Notes: generated by a model not told the origin, from the letters alone. Counted from the first letter of the stretch, positions 1 through 8,304 are shown. The stretch is 24,603 nucleotides of DNA from Candidatus Aenigmatarchaeota archaeon (GCA_016202865.1 JACQNV010000072.1:1-24603); one strand, 5' to 3'. Translations and numbers: made by a program.

Positions 1-19
1 ATCTTAAAGGATTTGTGTT

Positions 20-1066
20 ATGACTAGTCAAGATATAGGAATAGTTGGATACGGCGCTTATGTTCCTAGATTTAGAATTACAGTAGAAGAAATCGCCAGG
101 GTCTGGGGTAGAAACCCCGCTGACATAAAAGATGGCCTCATGGTTTTTGAGAAAAGTGTGCCAGATACAGATGAAGACACAATAACGATTTCTGTTGAGG
201 CAGCGAAAAACGCAATATTGCGGGCTAAAATAAACCCTTTGGATATTGGCGCTGTTTATATTGGTTCTGAATCTCATCCCTATGCTGTAAAACCATCAGG
301 AACGGTTGTTGGTGATGCTTTAGGGTTAAGTAATCACCTCATGGTTGCTGATTTTGAATTTGCTTGTAAAGCAGGAACAGCTGCTATGCAAGTGTGTTAT
401 GGTCTTGTAAAATCCGGCTTGATAAAGTATGGTCTTGCTATAGGCGCTGATACCTCACAAGGAAGACCCGGAGATGCATTAGAATTTACAGCAGCAGCAG
501 GCGGTGCAGCTTTTGTGATTGGTCCAGATCCTCTTGCTAAATTAGAAGGCACATACTCCTTTACCACAGATACATCTGACTTTTGGAGAAGAGAGGGAGA
601 AGATTATCCAACACATGCTGCCAGATTTACAGGAAAACCAGCATACTTCAAACATGTGAGTTCTGCCACCAAGAATTTTATGGAGAAAATGGGGTTGAAA
701 GCGGCAGATTTTGATTATGTTGTCTTTCACATGCCAAATGGGAAATTTCCAACAAAGGTGGCCAAAGATTTAGGCTTTCCGCCAGAGAAAATAAAAGACA
801 GTCTTGTTGTAAAATCCATCGGCAATACCTACTCTGGTTCAAGTCCTCTTGGTTTATGTAATGTCTTGGATATCGCACAGCCTGGACAAAGGATCTTGAT
901 GACATCTTATGGTTCTGGCGCGGGCTCAGACAGCTTCTCCTGGATGGTAACAGACAAAATACTGGAGAGAAGAGACCATGCGCCTAAAACTTCACACTAC
1001 ATCAACAAAAAAGAGTATATCGACTACGGCAAGTATGTAAAATTGAGGAGAAAGCTCAAATTATGA
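20..1066 (+). CDS. Hydroxymethylglutaryl-CoA synthase (archaeal type)
   Basis: Condenses acetyl-CoA with acetoacetyl-CoA to HMG-CoA, the second step of the mevalonate route to archaeal isoprenoid lipids; cytosolic. The 348-residue length is usual for the archaeal family. Seen: the N-terminal thiolase-fold start GIVGYGAYVPRFRI, Glu84 in YIGSESHPYAVKPSG (general base position), the nucleophile Cys116 in FEFACKAGTAAMQ, and His237 in FHMPNGKFP. The ATG at 20 is preceded by a weak purine-rich site (AAAGGA). It is the first complete gene of a tight operon: its stop overlaps the next start (ATGA), and the thiolase and DUF35 partner follow. In archaea these three proteins are known to form one complex that channels acetoacetyl-CoA. 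The promoter lies outside the window. Identity is very secure. Confidence 0.96.
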   Translation: MTSQDIGIVGYGAYVPRFRITVEEIARVWGRNPADIKDGLMVFEKSVPDTDEDTITISVEAAKNAILRAKINPLDIGAVYIGSESHPYAVKPSGTVVGDALGLSNHLMVADFEFACKAGTAAMQVCYGLVKSGLIKYGLAIGADTSQGRPGDALEFTAAAGGAAFVIGPDPLAKLEGTYSFTTDTSDFWRREGEDYPTHAARFTGKPAYFKHVSSATKNFMEKMGLKAADFDYVVFHMPNGKFPTKVAKDLGFPPEKIKDSLVVKSIGNTYSGSSPLGLCNVLDIAQPGQRILMTSYGSGAGSDSFSWMVTDKILERRDHAPKTSHYINKKEYIDYGKYVKLRRKLKL

Positions 1067-1440
1067 CAACAGATTGCTTAAGGGGTGCAAGAGAAGCATG
1101 GAGAGCAGTTGTATGTGACGATTTAGAAGCACAAGAGCATATATCCGATACAGTGTGGGAAGTACCCTATTTAGCTAAAGGTGTTTATATGGAAGCTGTT
1201 ATGGGATTGACAGATTATTTAAAGCATCCAATAAATCCTTTTGAACAAGTAAAGAAAAGACTCCACGAAGAAAGACACATATTGGCTCCAATAGCCACAG
1301 TTTTTGCAGAACCCGTTATTCTCAAAGCGGCTTCTGCTGTTTTTGGACCTGAGGTCGAAACCTTTTATAGCGCAAATATAGCACCCATAAGAGAATTACA
1401 ATTTTACTATTACGCATGTTACAAATGGTGGGTAGATTGA
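1063..1440 (+). CDS. Unknown 125-aa protein inside the mevalonate operon
   Basis: I do not recognise a family. It starts at ATG 1063, overlapping the HMG-CoA synthase stop by four bases (ATGA), and ends one base before the thiolase ATG, so it is almost certainly co-translated with both. The protein looks largely helical and soluble, has no signal peptide or obvious TM segment, and ends in an aromatic run (QFYYYACYKWWVD). Cysteines occur at 5, 18 and 119 with no metal-binding spacing. The usual archaeal order, as I know it, is synthase-thiolase-DUF35 with nothing between. A structural or regulatory subunit of the acetyl-CoA condensing complex is a reasonable inference from position only. Confidence 0.85.
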   Translation: MTTDCLRGAREAWRAVVCDDLEAQEHISDTVWEVPYLAKGVYMEAVMGLTDYLKHPINPFEQVKKRLHEERHILAPIATVFAEPVILKAASAVFGPEVETFYSANIAPIRELQFYYYACYKWWVD

Positions 1441-1441
1441 T

Positions 1442-2611
1442 ATGACACAAAAACGCGTAGCGGTGATTGGTGCAGGATATACGAAGTTTGACGAGCATTG
1501 GGACAAATCGCTTAGAGATCTTGCGACAGAGGCAGGCGGAAAAGCATTAGCAGACGCAAAAATGGAAGGAAAGGAAATACAGGCGCTGTTTGTTGGTAAC
1601 ATGTCTGGCGGTAGGTTTATTGGTCAAGAGCATCTCGCGGCTTTAGCTGTTGATCAGGCTGGTTTGACACCAATACCTGCAACAAGATGTGAAGGTGCAT
1701 GCGCATCTGGCGCTTTGGCTTTTAGGAAAGCTCTCTTATCAATTCAGGCAGGAGAGCATGACATTGTGATGGCAGCAGGAGCAGAAAAGATGACAGATAT
1801 TAAGGGTGAGGCTGCAGTCGCTGCTTTGATGGGTGCAGGCGATCATGAGTGGGAGTCAGCTATCGGCTTGACATTTTCTGGCTTGTATGCTTTAATTGCG
1901 CGGGCCCACATGAAACAATTTGGAACAACACGAGAACAGCTAGCAATGGTTTCTGTTAACAATCACAAAAACGGGGCTTTGAACCCGCTTGCTCAGCATC
2001 CCTACACAGTGAGTTTGGAAGATGTTTTGACATCGACAATGATATCTGATCCTTTAAGGCTTTTAGATTGCAGTCCTATAACAGATGGCTCAGCTGCAGT
2101 TGTTTTAGCATCAGAAGAAGCTGTCAAAAAACTAGGCATTGAAAACCCTGTTTGGATATTGGCTTCTGGCCAGGCATCAGACACATTGGCTCTGCACGAT
2201 AGGAAAAGTTTCACTGAAATGGCTGCAACAAAGTTCGCAGCGAAAACAGCTTATACAAAGGCTGGTTTGACACCAGAAAAAATAGATGTTGCAGAAGTCC
2301 ATGATTGTTTTTCCATAAATGAAATACTTGCGATTGAAGATCTTGGTTTTTGTAAAAAGGGAGAAGGCGGTAAATTTGTGGAACAGGGCAAAATCGCTAT
2401 TGGTGGTGAGAGACCAATCAACACGATGGGCGGTCTTAAGTCAATAGGCCATCCAGTTGGAGCCTCTGGTATCAGGCAAATTATAGATTTGACAACTCAA
2501 TTAAGGGGTCGGGCAGGAAAGTTACAGGTTAATGGTGCAAAAGTTGGTTTGGCCCAAAATGTAGGCGGTTCAGGCGCAACAGCTGTTGTAAATATTTTGG
2601 GGGTCGAGTGA
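1442..2611 (+). CDS. Acetyl-CoA C-acetyltransferase (thiolase, SCP2-like archaeal type)
   Basis: Joins two acetyl-CoA to acetoacetyl-CoA, the first mevalonate-route step and the substrate supply for the HMG-CoA synthase upstream. It has 389 residues, the normal length. Seen: nucleophile Cys87 in CEGACASGALAF, the VHDCF motif with His287, and the C-terminal GGLKSIGHPVGASG motif with His337. The final Cys loop of bacterial thiolases is replaced by QNVGGSGATAVV, as in the archaeal/SCP2 group. ATG 1442 is one base after the preceding stop, and the DUF35 gene follows one base after its own stop. The endergonic thiolase step is thought to be pulled by direct transfer to the synthase in a shared complex. 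Confidence 0.95.
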   Translation: MTQKRVAVIGAGYTKFDEHWDKSLRDLATEAGGKALADAKMEGKEIQALFVGNMSGGRFIGQEHLAALAVDQAGLTPIPATRCEGACASGALAFRKALLSIQAGEHDIVMAAGAEKMTDIKGEAAVAALMGAGDHEWESAIGLTFSGLYALIARAHMKQFGTTREQLAMVSVNNHKNGALNPLAQHPYTVSLEDVLTSTMISDPLRLLDCSPITDGSAAVVLASEEAVKKLGIENPVWILASGQASDTLALHDRKSFTEMAATKFAAKTAYTKAGLTPEKIDVAEVHDCFSINEILAIEDLGFCKKGEGGKFVEQGKIAIGGERPINTMGGLKSIGHPVGASGIRQIIDLTTQLRGRAGKLQVNGAKVGLAQNVGGSGATAVVNILGVE

Positions 2612-2612
2612 T

Positions 2613-3017
2613 ATGAGTCAAGGATCAGTACCGTTATTTTGGAGATTGAAGAAGTCGAAATATAATCTAATTGGCACGAAATGTGTTACTTGTAATTCCA
2701 TATTCTTCCCGCCAAAAACATTGTGCCCAGAATGTCGAAGTAAAGGCAAACTTGAAGAATTCCAATTTTCGGGTAGGGGGGAAGTAATTTCATATACAGT
2801 AATTACAGCAGCCCCAGAAGGGTTCGAGGCATACACGCCATACGCAGTTGGGCTAATAAAACTGGATGAGGGCGCCACAATTTCCGGCCAGATTGTTGGT
2901 GATGCAAGCAAACTGGATATTGGAAAAAGGGTTAAGTCTGTTTTTAGAAAAATGTACGAGGATGGAAGCGGCGGTGTTATCCACTACGGAATTAAGTTTG
3001 AAGTTGATGGGGAGTGA
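2613..3017 (+). CDS. DUF35 OB-fold / zinc-ribbon scaffold protein of the thiolase-HMGCS complex
   Basis: A 134-residue protein with the DUF35 layout: a short N-terminal helix (VPLFWRLKKSKYNLIGTKC), a rubredoxin-like zinc ribbon with Cys24, Cys27, Cys38 and Cys41 (CVTC...CPEC), then an OB-fold containing GRGEVISYTVI, EGFEAYTPYAVGLIKLDEG and ISGQIVG. In methanogens a DUF35 protein bridges thiolase and HMG-CoA synthase and helps form a shared CoA-binding site; the same role is inferred here from family and operon position. It begins one base after the thiolase stop. Its stop overlaps the GTG start of the following small gene. Confidence 0.93.
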   Translation: MSQGSVPLFWRLKKSKYNLIGTKCVTCNSIFFPPKTLCPECRSKGKLEEFQFSGRGEVISYTVITAAPEGFEAYTPYAVGLIKLDEGATISGQIVGDASKLDIGKRVKSVFRKMYEDGSGGVIHYGIKFEVDGE

Positions 3018-3250
3018 AGATCAAAAAATATATGGGAAATTTACATTTGAATGGAGTTAAAGTTGGAGACTTTTTGGAGCCAGATAAAAACACAGGTGAT
3101 TTAGAAAGAGCTGGATTGACTGCTTCTAAGCGTTATGAAGTTTTGAATGTAGTAAGAGACAGGAAAGACATATTTGTTACGGTTCAAGATGATATGGGTT
3201 CTAGACAAAGATACAGTTCCTGTTGGTTCAAATACCCAGTAAAGGGTTAG
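3014..3250 (+). CDS. Small unknown beta-rich protein, last gene of mevalonate operon
   Basis: A 78-residue reading frame starting at GTG 3014, overlapping the previous stop (GTGA). An in-frame ATG at 3032 would give 72 residues starting MGNLHLNGVKVG. The sequence alternates hydrophobic and polar residues with glycine turns (GVKVGDFLEP, KRYEVLNVVRDRKDIFVTVQDDMGSRQRYSSCWFK), which suggests a small SH3-like or beta-barrel domain. It has no signal peptide and one Cys. I do not recognise the family. The overlap argues that it is a real, co-translated gene. The start is uncertain; the overlap favours GTG. Confidence 0.7.
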   Translation: MKIKKYMGNLHLNGVKVGDFLEPDKNTGDLERAGLTASKRYEVLNVVRDRKDIFVTVQDDMGSRQRYSSCWFKYPVKG

Positions 3251-3265
3251 CATCTGATTATCTTA

Positions 3266-3273
3266 ATTTAAAT
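3266..3273 (+). promoter_or_regulatory. TATA box of first lipoprotein gene
   Basis: ATTTAAAT lies about 26 bases before ATG 3296, so transcription would start at or next to the start codon (leaderless mRNA). No Shine-Dalgarno site is present. Confidence 0.7.
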
Positions 3274-3295
3274 GGCTGTCTACAAATAATATTCT

Positions 3296-4198
3296 ATGCA
3301 TAAATTGTTTTTAGTTTTGCCTTTAGTTTTTGTAGTCTTTATCTCAGGCTGTTCCATACCTGGTTTAGGTCCTGGCGGGTTTAGCGGCGGTGCCTCAGAT
3401 GTGATATCTATAGCTTCTCTGGAGGCTGATCCAAGCCCTGTTAAATCAACACAAACGCTTTTGTTAAAAGCTGAAATCAAAAACAATGGCAAAGACCCTA
3501 AAGATGGTGTTTTAGTTAAACTGACAAACCCATGCACAGGGGGAAGTCCGGGCTGGTTTAATCAAGATGTTAAAGTGAACTGTGGTAAAGGAAACATTGA
3601 TGGTCTTGAATGTTCTAACCTTAATTTTATCGGCGGTGTGAGCAAAACAATCACATGGACGCTTCAGGCAGCAGATACAAAGGTAAGGCTTCCTGAATGT
3701 GAGCTTGCGGTGTCTGTTATTTATTCCCACCAATCTGAAAGCACTGTTCCAATAAGCTTCATACCTTCAACTGAAACAGAGAAGAGCGCCCCAACACAAG
3801 GATCTGAAATCATCGGGCCAATCAAAGCCTATGCAGAAATTGAGGACGATCAGCCAATAAAAGGCAATGCAAATCCTTCAGCGCCTCAGTATGTTACAGC
3901 TTATATCAATATAGAAAACTTAGGATCTGGTTTCCCAAAAGACAATAACATAGCCTTTAACCAGTTAAAGTTTGATCCTGGTCAGCTGACATCAAAAGCA
4001 GACGAATGTGAGGCCCAAACAAAAACAACCTCAATTGAATTTGAAAAAGGCAGAACAAATCCATTACAATGCAAGCTTCTAATACCAACAGATTCTGAGA
4101 TAAATTCTGATCCATCGCTCAGATCAGTTGCCCTGAAAACAACATTATCTTACGAGTATGAGGCGAGGGACAGCGTGAAGATAAGAGTTGAACCTTAA
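3296..4198 (+). CDS. Surface lipoprotein with two Ig-like (CARDB-type) domains, paralogue A
   Basis: Exported lipid-anchored protein of 300 residues. A hydrophobic signal (residues 3-16) ends in a lipobox ISGC with Cys19. A Gly/Ser linker follows, then a first beta-sandwich with the CARDB-like core PSPVKSTQTLLLKAEIKNNG (about 46-65), and a second domain from about 175 with ITAYINIENLGSG-like strands. Cys238 and Cys259 match the cysteine pair of the paralogues at 5059 and 6003 and of the 670-aa protein at 14515. Extra cysteines (80, 96, 106, 135) sit in domain one. It is leaderless with its own TATA box. The 3' end overlaps the convergent gene by four bases. Exact role unknown; surface adhesion or envelope structure is inference. 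Confidence 0.85.
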   Translation: MHKLFLVLPLVFVVFISGCSIPGLGPGGFSGGASDVISIASLEADPSPVKSTQTLLLKAEIKNNGKDPKDGVLVKLTNPCTGGSPGWFNQDVKVNCGKGNIDGLECSNLNFIGGVSKTITWTLQAADTKVRLPECELAVSVIYSHQSESTVPISFIPSTETEKSAPTQGSEIIGPIKAYAEIEDDQPIKGNANPSAPQYVTAYINIENLGSGFPKDNNIAFNQLKFDPGQLTSKADECEAQTKTTSIEFEKGRTNPLQCKLLIPTDSEINSDPSLRSVALKTTLSYEYEARDSVKIRVEP

Positions 4199-4983
4199 TT
4201 GGTTATTTGTTGCCCATCTCTTTTTATAGATCTAGCCAAAGAAAACAAAGACTTCCAAAACGGAAGGCGATCACTTAAATCTAATGCTGCTAACCATCTT
4301 TCATCCTCTAATCTAAACCCATCATATCTCAAGTGTTTATCTAAGCATCTCATATGAGCGGCACCGTAAATAATACCAAGTTCTTCAAGATTTGCATTCA
4401 ACTTTGAATTTGCACTCTCAATCAAAATTGCGTCTCGCCTTTTCTCCAGAACATCTCTATAAACTTTACCAGATTCCAGAGAAAAAAGTTTATCTAATAA
4501 ACCAAATCTTGAAAGAAATATAAATCCCCTACCAATTATAGCCTCAACCTCTTTTGGATATGTTTCGTGAAGTCTTCTAATATGATCTATAGCCCACCTA
4601 GCTTTTTCAGCTTTTTCCATCATGTTTTTATCAACAGAATTGGCAACATCATCCATTGATAAATCTGGGCTTTCCCATGAAGTTGGATAGTTTAACGCAT
4701 TGTTTTGAAAAATTCCACCTAAACAAATAGCGGCAAAGTCGCTAATATCATCAAGCGTCCCAGATAAATTGTCTATCTTAGGATTAGTATTTTGTGAAGG
4801 AGGTTCTCTGGAAATGCCTTCATATAAGCCAAATTTTATTTTATTTATCTCTCCTTGAATATCGTCCCAGTATTCCTGGCGACCCACATGTACAGAAGCG
4901 ATTGAAATAACTGTTTGCTCACCCCTTGCATATCTTCTTATTGGTGTGTAAAACACATCGCCCTTTATCCTATATGCCCTCAT
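4195..4983 (-). CDS. TraB/PrgY/Tiki-like (EreA-ChaN superfamily) protein
   Basis: Probable metalloprotease- or hydrolase-fold protein; the biochemical role in archaea is not established. Seen: the N-terminal motif ISIASVHVG with His32, the acidic LYEGIS with Glu55, the EKRRDAILI segment (RRD, about 182-184), and the C-terminal IYGAAHM with His210. This is the order of conserved residues in TraB/PrgY/Tiki proteins. I chose ATG 4983 (262 aa) because a TATA-like TTAAAAAG (5010-5003, - strand) lies about 25 bases upstream, matching the other genes here. A GTG at 5022 would add 13 residues (MFRWLKSLLLILK) but has no suitably placed TATA. The gene interrupts a run of lipoprotein genes on the other strand. 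Confidence 0.78.
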   Translation of the reverse strand: MRAYRIKGDVFYTPIRRYARGEQTVISIASVHVGRQEYWDDIQGEINKIKFGLYEGISREPPSQNTNPKIDNLSGTLDDISDFAAICLGGIFQNNALNYPTSWESPDLSMDDVANSVDKNMMEKAEKARWAIDHIRRLHETYPKEVEAIIGRGFIFLSRFGLLDKLFSLESGKVYRDVLEKRRDAILIESANSKLNANLEELGIIYGAAHMRCLDKHLRYDGFRLEDERWLAALDLSDRLPFWKSLFSLARSIKRDGQQITN

Positions 4984-5028
4984 CTTCAATATGAGTAACA
5001 AACTTTTTAACCATCTAAACACTAGGAA

Positions 5029-5036
5029 TTTATAAG
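5029..5036 (+). promoter_or_regulatory. TATA box of second lipoprotein gene
   Basis: TTTATAAG is centred about 27 bases before ATG 5059. It supports that start rather than the upstream TTG codons at 5038 and 5041. Confidence 0.65.
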
Positions 5037-5058
5037 CTTGTTGTTACAAATTAATACT

Positions 5059-5955
5059 ATGAAAAAGAAGGCAGGAAACATGAAGCTCATAGCATTATTA
5101 CCAATTGTTTTAGTTTTGCTCATTTCTGGCTGTTCAAGTGGCGGCGGCCCTACTTTGGGTGTAGGCGGCCTATCTGTAAGCAACTTTAGATCAGATGTAC
5201 AATCCTCTTCTGCAAAGCCTATAGCTTCAGATGAAGCCTTTATCTTGAGTTTGGATGTGAAAAACGACGGCGATAGATCAGCTAAGAGTGTTAGTGTTGT
5301 TCTTCAAAGAGACGCAGGCCAATTCTCAAGTGGCCAAACCTTAAGGGACTCTTCTGTTTCAGAAGTCGCTGTTGGAGATTCACACACTTATACTTTCGAT
5401 TTAAAGGCACCAAAACTACCAAATGATTTGGTAAAAAGTTATACAGTTGTCGGCAGGGTTTATTATGGATATGAGACAGATGCTGTCAAAACAATACAGC
5501 TTGTTGGCAAGGATGAAGTAAAAAGAAGGATCGATAATAACCAGCCAATACCTTTGTCAGGAACAGTACAATACACAAAAGGTCCACTCACAGTTGATGT
5601 CGGCTCTAATATAGACTATGTCAGAGTTTCGCAGCAGAAAAAGGTTTACCAAGTTCCAATAACAGTGACCAATTCTGGCGGCGGAGTTGTGGCTCAAGAG
5701 CAGTTATTTGGTTCTACAAGGGACTATTTGGTTGATGTAAAAATAACAGGCGCTTCCCTAATACCAACAAACTCCTGCGGTCAGCAGAAGACAGTTAAAC
5801 TTGAGCAGGGCCAGTCAAAGACAATGCTTTGCGAATTCTCAATAGACAACACAAACACGATTGATGAAACAAAAACAGTTCAGGTGAATCTACAATATAA
5901 CTATTACAGAGATATTGAGACAACTGTCTGGGTTGGACAGAAAACAAATGAGTAA
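5059..5955 (+). CDS. Surface lipoprotein with two Ig-like domains, paralogue B
   Basis: Exported lipoprotein of 298 residues from ATG 5059. Signal MKKKAGNMKLIALLPIVLVL, lipobox ISGC with Cys25, then a Gly/Ser spacer. Domain one carries the CARDB-like core EAFILSLDVKNDGDRSAKSV. A charged linker (KDEVKRRIDNNQPIP) leads to domain two with the strand YQVPITVTNSGGGV and the family cysteine pair Cys240 (TNSCGQQ) and Cys258 (TMLCEFSI), followed by a conserved aromatic strand (NLQYNYYRDIETTVWVG). An ATG at 5080 would leave a shorter signal. It has the same layout as the genes at 3296 and 6003, so these are a local paralogue set. Function unknown; it sits on the outer face of the membrane. Confidence 0.85.
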   Translation: MKKKAGNMKLIALLPIVLVLLISGCSSGGGPTLGVGGLSVSNFRSDVQSSSAKPIASDEAFILSLDVKNDGDRSAKSVSVVLQRDAGQFSSGQTLRDSSVSEVAVGDSHTYTFDLKAPKLPNDLVKSYTVVGRVYYGYETDAVKTIQLVGKDEVKRRIDNNQPIPLSGTVQYTKGPLTVDVGSNIDYVRVSQQKKVYQVPITVTNSGGGVVAQEQLFGSTRDYLVDVKITGASLIPTNSCGQQKTVKLEQGQSKTMLCEFSIDNTNTIDETKTVQVNLQYNYYRDIETTVWVGQKTNE

Positions 5956-5973
5956 TTTCTTGATATATTCCCT

Positions 5974-5983
5974 ATTTATTTAA
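5974..5983 (+). promoter_or_regulatory. TATA box of third lipoprotein gene
   Basis: TTTATTTAAA lies about 25 bases before ATG 6003, the leaderless spacing seen elsewhere in the window. Confidence 0.7.
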
Positions 5984-6002
5984 ACAAATCCAATTCTATA
6001 AA

Positions 6003-6830
6003 ATGCGAGCAAAAAATATAATCCTGCTTATTCCAATTGTGTTGGTTTTGGTTGTTTCCGGCTGTACGAATTTAGCACCCACAACAGACTTTGGCGGTTT
6101 GCAAGTAACATTCTCAACTGATCCGCAACAGGCTGCGCCAAATTCCCACATAAGGCTCAATTTGGCTGTTCAAAACCTAGCTGATGGAGAGATAAAAAAT
6201 ATAAAAGCAAATGTATTGGGGCCGACTAGATTGCAGCCATACTCGCTTAAACAGCTTCTGAAAGGCCAAAGAGAATTGTTTACATGGGGCGAAGAAAATG
6301 ACCTTAAAGCACACCAAGACGAAATTCCAATGAGTTTTCTTCTAAGGTTAACTTATGAATACACATCGCTGAGTTTAACAACTGTCCCGATAATCAGCGA
6401 ACAGGAGGGAAGAAGGCTGAGAGACCAGGGCAAAGCATATCCAATATTAAACCAGAAAAGCATTGTAGGGCCTGTCACAATTGGTTTTGAATCCCTGAAT
6501 CCAGTAGTGGTTTATGATGTTGGCACAGAATTCCCTGTAAGGATAACTTTGCAGAATGTTGGCGGCGGGGAAGTTTGTTCCCAGTTATGCACAGATGTCC
6601 CAGACAAAACAGTGAAGCTGAAAATAAAATATGATTCGTCAAAGCTGACATTGCTAGATTGCGATTCAACAGAGGAGATAGAACTGATAGATAAAAACAC
6701 AATAAACTGCAGGTTTAAAACAGGTTTTATAGACGCCCCTGATATAAGTGCAGACATAACAGTAGAAACAGAGGTTGAATATTGGGTCGAAAAAACAGCG
6801 TCTGTACAAGTGAAGAAGCCTGGAATTTAA
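6003..6830 (+). CDS. Surface lipoprotein with two Ig-like domains, paralogue C
   Basis: Exported lipoprotein of 275 residues. Signal MRAKNIILLIPIVLVLVV, lipobox VSGC with Cys21. Domain one has APNSHIRLNLAVQNLADGEI. A linker EQEGRRLRDQGKAYPI resembles those of paralogue B and of the 670-aa protein. Domain two has FPVRITLQNVGGGE and the family pair Cys220/Cys236, plus a second nearby pair Cys192/Cys196 (VCSQLC) not shared by the others. It ends in TEVEYWVEKTASVQV, the common last strand. Its stop codon abuts the stop of the convergent endonuclease Q gene with no gap. Each lipoprotein has its own promoter, so they need not be expressed together. Confidence 0.85.
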   Translation: MRAKNIILLIPIVLVLVVSGCTNLAPTTDFGGLQVTFSTDPQQAAPNSHIRLNLAVQNLADGEIKNIKANVLGPTRLQPYSLKQLLKGQRELFTWGEENDLKAHQDEIPMSFLLRLTYEYTSLSLTTVPIISEQEGRRLRDQGKAYPILNQKSIVGPVTIGFESLNPVVVYDVGTEFPVRITLQNVGGGEVCSQLCTDVPDKTVKLKIKYDSSKLTLLDCDSTEEIELIDKNTINCRFKTGFIDAPDISADITVETEVEYWVEKTASVQVKKPGI

Positions 6831-8204
6831 TCAATTCTTTTTCGCAAAATCTAGCAAACCTTTCTGACCTAATGTAGGCTTCTTATTTTTGGTTGTTGTT
6901 TTTTCCTGTTTTGTTTTAGTTGTATTTTTCTCTTCCTCCCCAATCTGGCTCTTTTCTTTCTCCGCAGACTTCATCCTCAGCAGATTTAATTTCTCTTCAT
7001 CTTCTGGTTTGAAAACAGGGACGCCGTAAATTCCATCGAAGCCAGGCAGAATTTTTACTTGCCCATTTCTTATCCTTATTATGTTTTCTGAGATCTGTTT
7101 GTCAACAGCCTGAGTCATATCTTCTGGTTTTGCATCTGCTAAAACATTGAACTCTGAGCCGAATTTTTCAATAAGTTTATGATAAATTTCCCAAACCTTT
7201 CTTGAAGCTGGATTGGGCGTGCCTATGGTGAAAGATATTATTTCAGAAAGTGGAATGACAGACTTGAATCCTGGCGCATTTTTTGCTTTGTAACCTTCTG
7301 GTCTGTCGGCTAGTTGTTCAATCCTGCTTAGAACTCCAATCGTCAGTTTCTTTTTGCATTTTGGACAAATCTCGCCAATTTTTTTGGATTCCTTTGGATC
7401 TAAATTAATTCCGCACAATCTGTGACCGTCAACATGGTATTTGCCATATGATGGGTCGACCTCTATTGTTTCTGAAAGACCTTCACCTGTCTTGATTGCT
7501 TTCAAAATTTCATCATAGCTCAATTTTTTTACATCAAAAACAGTAACCTCTCGCCCAAGTCTCCAAGGCCAATAGCTATGCGCATCAGAAAAAGAAACCA
7601 ATTGAATGTTATCTAAAAAGGAAAGCCTCCTCATCATTCCAGGATCTGCAGATAAGCCTGTTTCAACAGCATGGATATATTTCGCTTTCTCCTGAAAGCA
7701 CTCCTTTATTGAATCAAAACCTGTTTTAGATCCAAATAAACCAAACCATGGAGTCATGCAGTGCGCAGGGATGATTTCGATTTTATCTGAAATGGAATTC
7801 ATCATCTCAACTAATTCTATGCACGAAAACCCGAATATAGGACGGCCATCGTAATCTAACCTGCCTTTTTTTCCTAAAGCTTCTGTAATCTGGTCAGACA
7901 CATCCTGATTTGGAGAAAAAATAAGGTTGTGTATCCTTCTCCCTTTGCCACCTTGAGAATACATTAAGGAAACTTCTGTTTGCCATAAAAAAGGGAATCC
8001 GGTTTTGCTCCATAAAATTCCATTTTCATCTTCTTTTAGGTTTGCCTTTATCTCCTTGTTCCATATAGGATGCTGGAAGTCGCCTGTGCCTAGCAATGTT
8101 GTTCCTTTAATTTTAGCATACTTTTCCAGTGTCTCGAAACTCAAATCTTTAGAGCAAGCCCTTGCAAACCTGCTGTGAATTTGGAGGTCAGCCACTATTT
8201 TCAT
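6831..8204 (-). CDS. Endonuclease Q (PHP-domain DNA repair nuclease) with PIP-like tail
   Basis: Cuts DNA 5' of deaminated bases (uracil, hypoxanthine, xanthine) and abasic sites. Seen: N-terminal PHP motif ADLQIHSRFARACSKDL, GTGDFQHP (39-46), AHCMTPWFGLFGSKTGFDS (147-165), ETGLSADP, SFSDAHS with Asp207/His209, LGREV, and a zinc finger with Cys264, Cys280 and Cys283 (CGINLDP...CPKC). The first metal motif reads DLQIHS, with Gln8 where many PHP enzymes have His. After about residue 410 a charged, low-complexity linker rich in Lys/Thr/Glu leads to a C-terminal QKGLLDFAKKN (447-457), which fits a PCNA-interacting box. ATG 8204 has a TATA box 25 bases upstream. Confidence 0.92.
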   Translation of the reverse strand: MKIVADLQIHSRFARACSKDLSFETLEKYAKIKGTTLLGTGDFQHPIWNKEIKANLKEDENGILWSKTGFPFLWQTEVSLMYSQGGKGRRIHNLIFSPNQDVSDQITEALGKKGRLDYDGRPIFGFSCIELVEMMNSISDKIEIIPAHCMTPWFGLFGSKTGFDSIKECFQEKAKYIHAVETGLSADPGMMRRLSFLDNIQLVSFSDAHSYWPWRLGREVTVFDVKKLSYDEILKAIKTGEGLSETIEVDPSYGKYHVDGHRLCGINLDPKESKKIGEICPKCKKKLTIGVLSRIEQLADRPEGYKAKNAPGFKSVIPLSEIISFTIGTPNPASRKVWEIYHKLIEKFGSEFNVLADAKPEDMTQAVDKQISENIIRIRNGQVKILPGFDGIYGVPVFKPEDEEKLNLLRMKSAEKEKSQIGEEEKNTTKTKQEKTTTKNKKPTLGQKGLLDFAKKN

Positions 8205-8223
8205 AAAATAAACTGATTTGGAG

Positions 8224-8232
8224 AAATAAAAA
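8224..8232 (-). promoter_or_regulatory. TATA box of endonuclease Q gene
   Basis: Read on the - strand this is TTTTTATTT, about 24 bases before ATG 8204. It predicts a leaderless mRNA. Confidence 0.6.
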
Positions 8233-8256
8233 CACTTTAATAAACAAACCGGTAAT

Positions 8257-8265
8257 AATTATATT
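8257..8265 (+). promoter_or_regulatory. TATA box of tRNA-Ile gene
   Basis: AATTATATT is centred 29 bases before the first base of the tRNA (8290), in an AT-rich stretch between endonuclease Q and the tRNA. Confidence 0.6.
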
Positions 8266-8304
8266 CTCAAAAGCAACGAAATATGTAATGGGCCCGTGGC
8301 TCAG

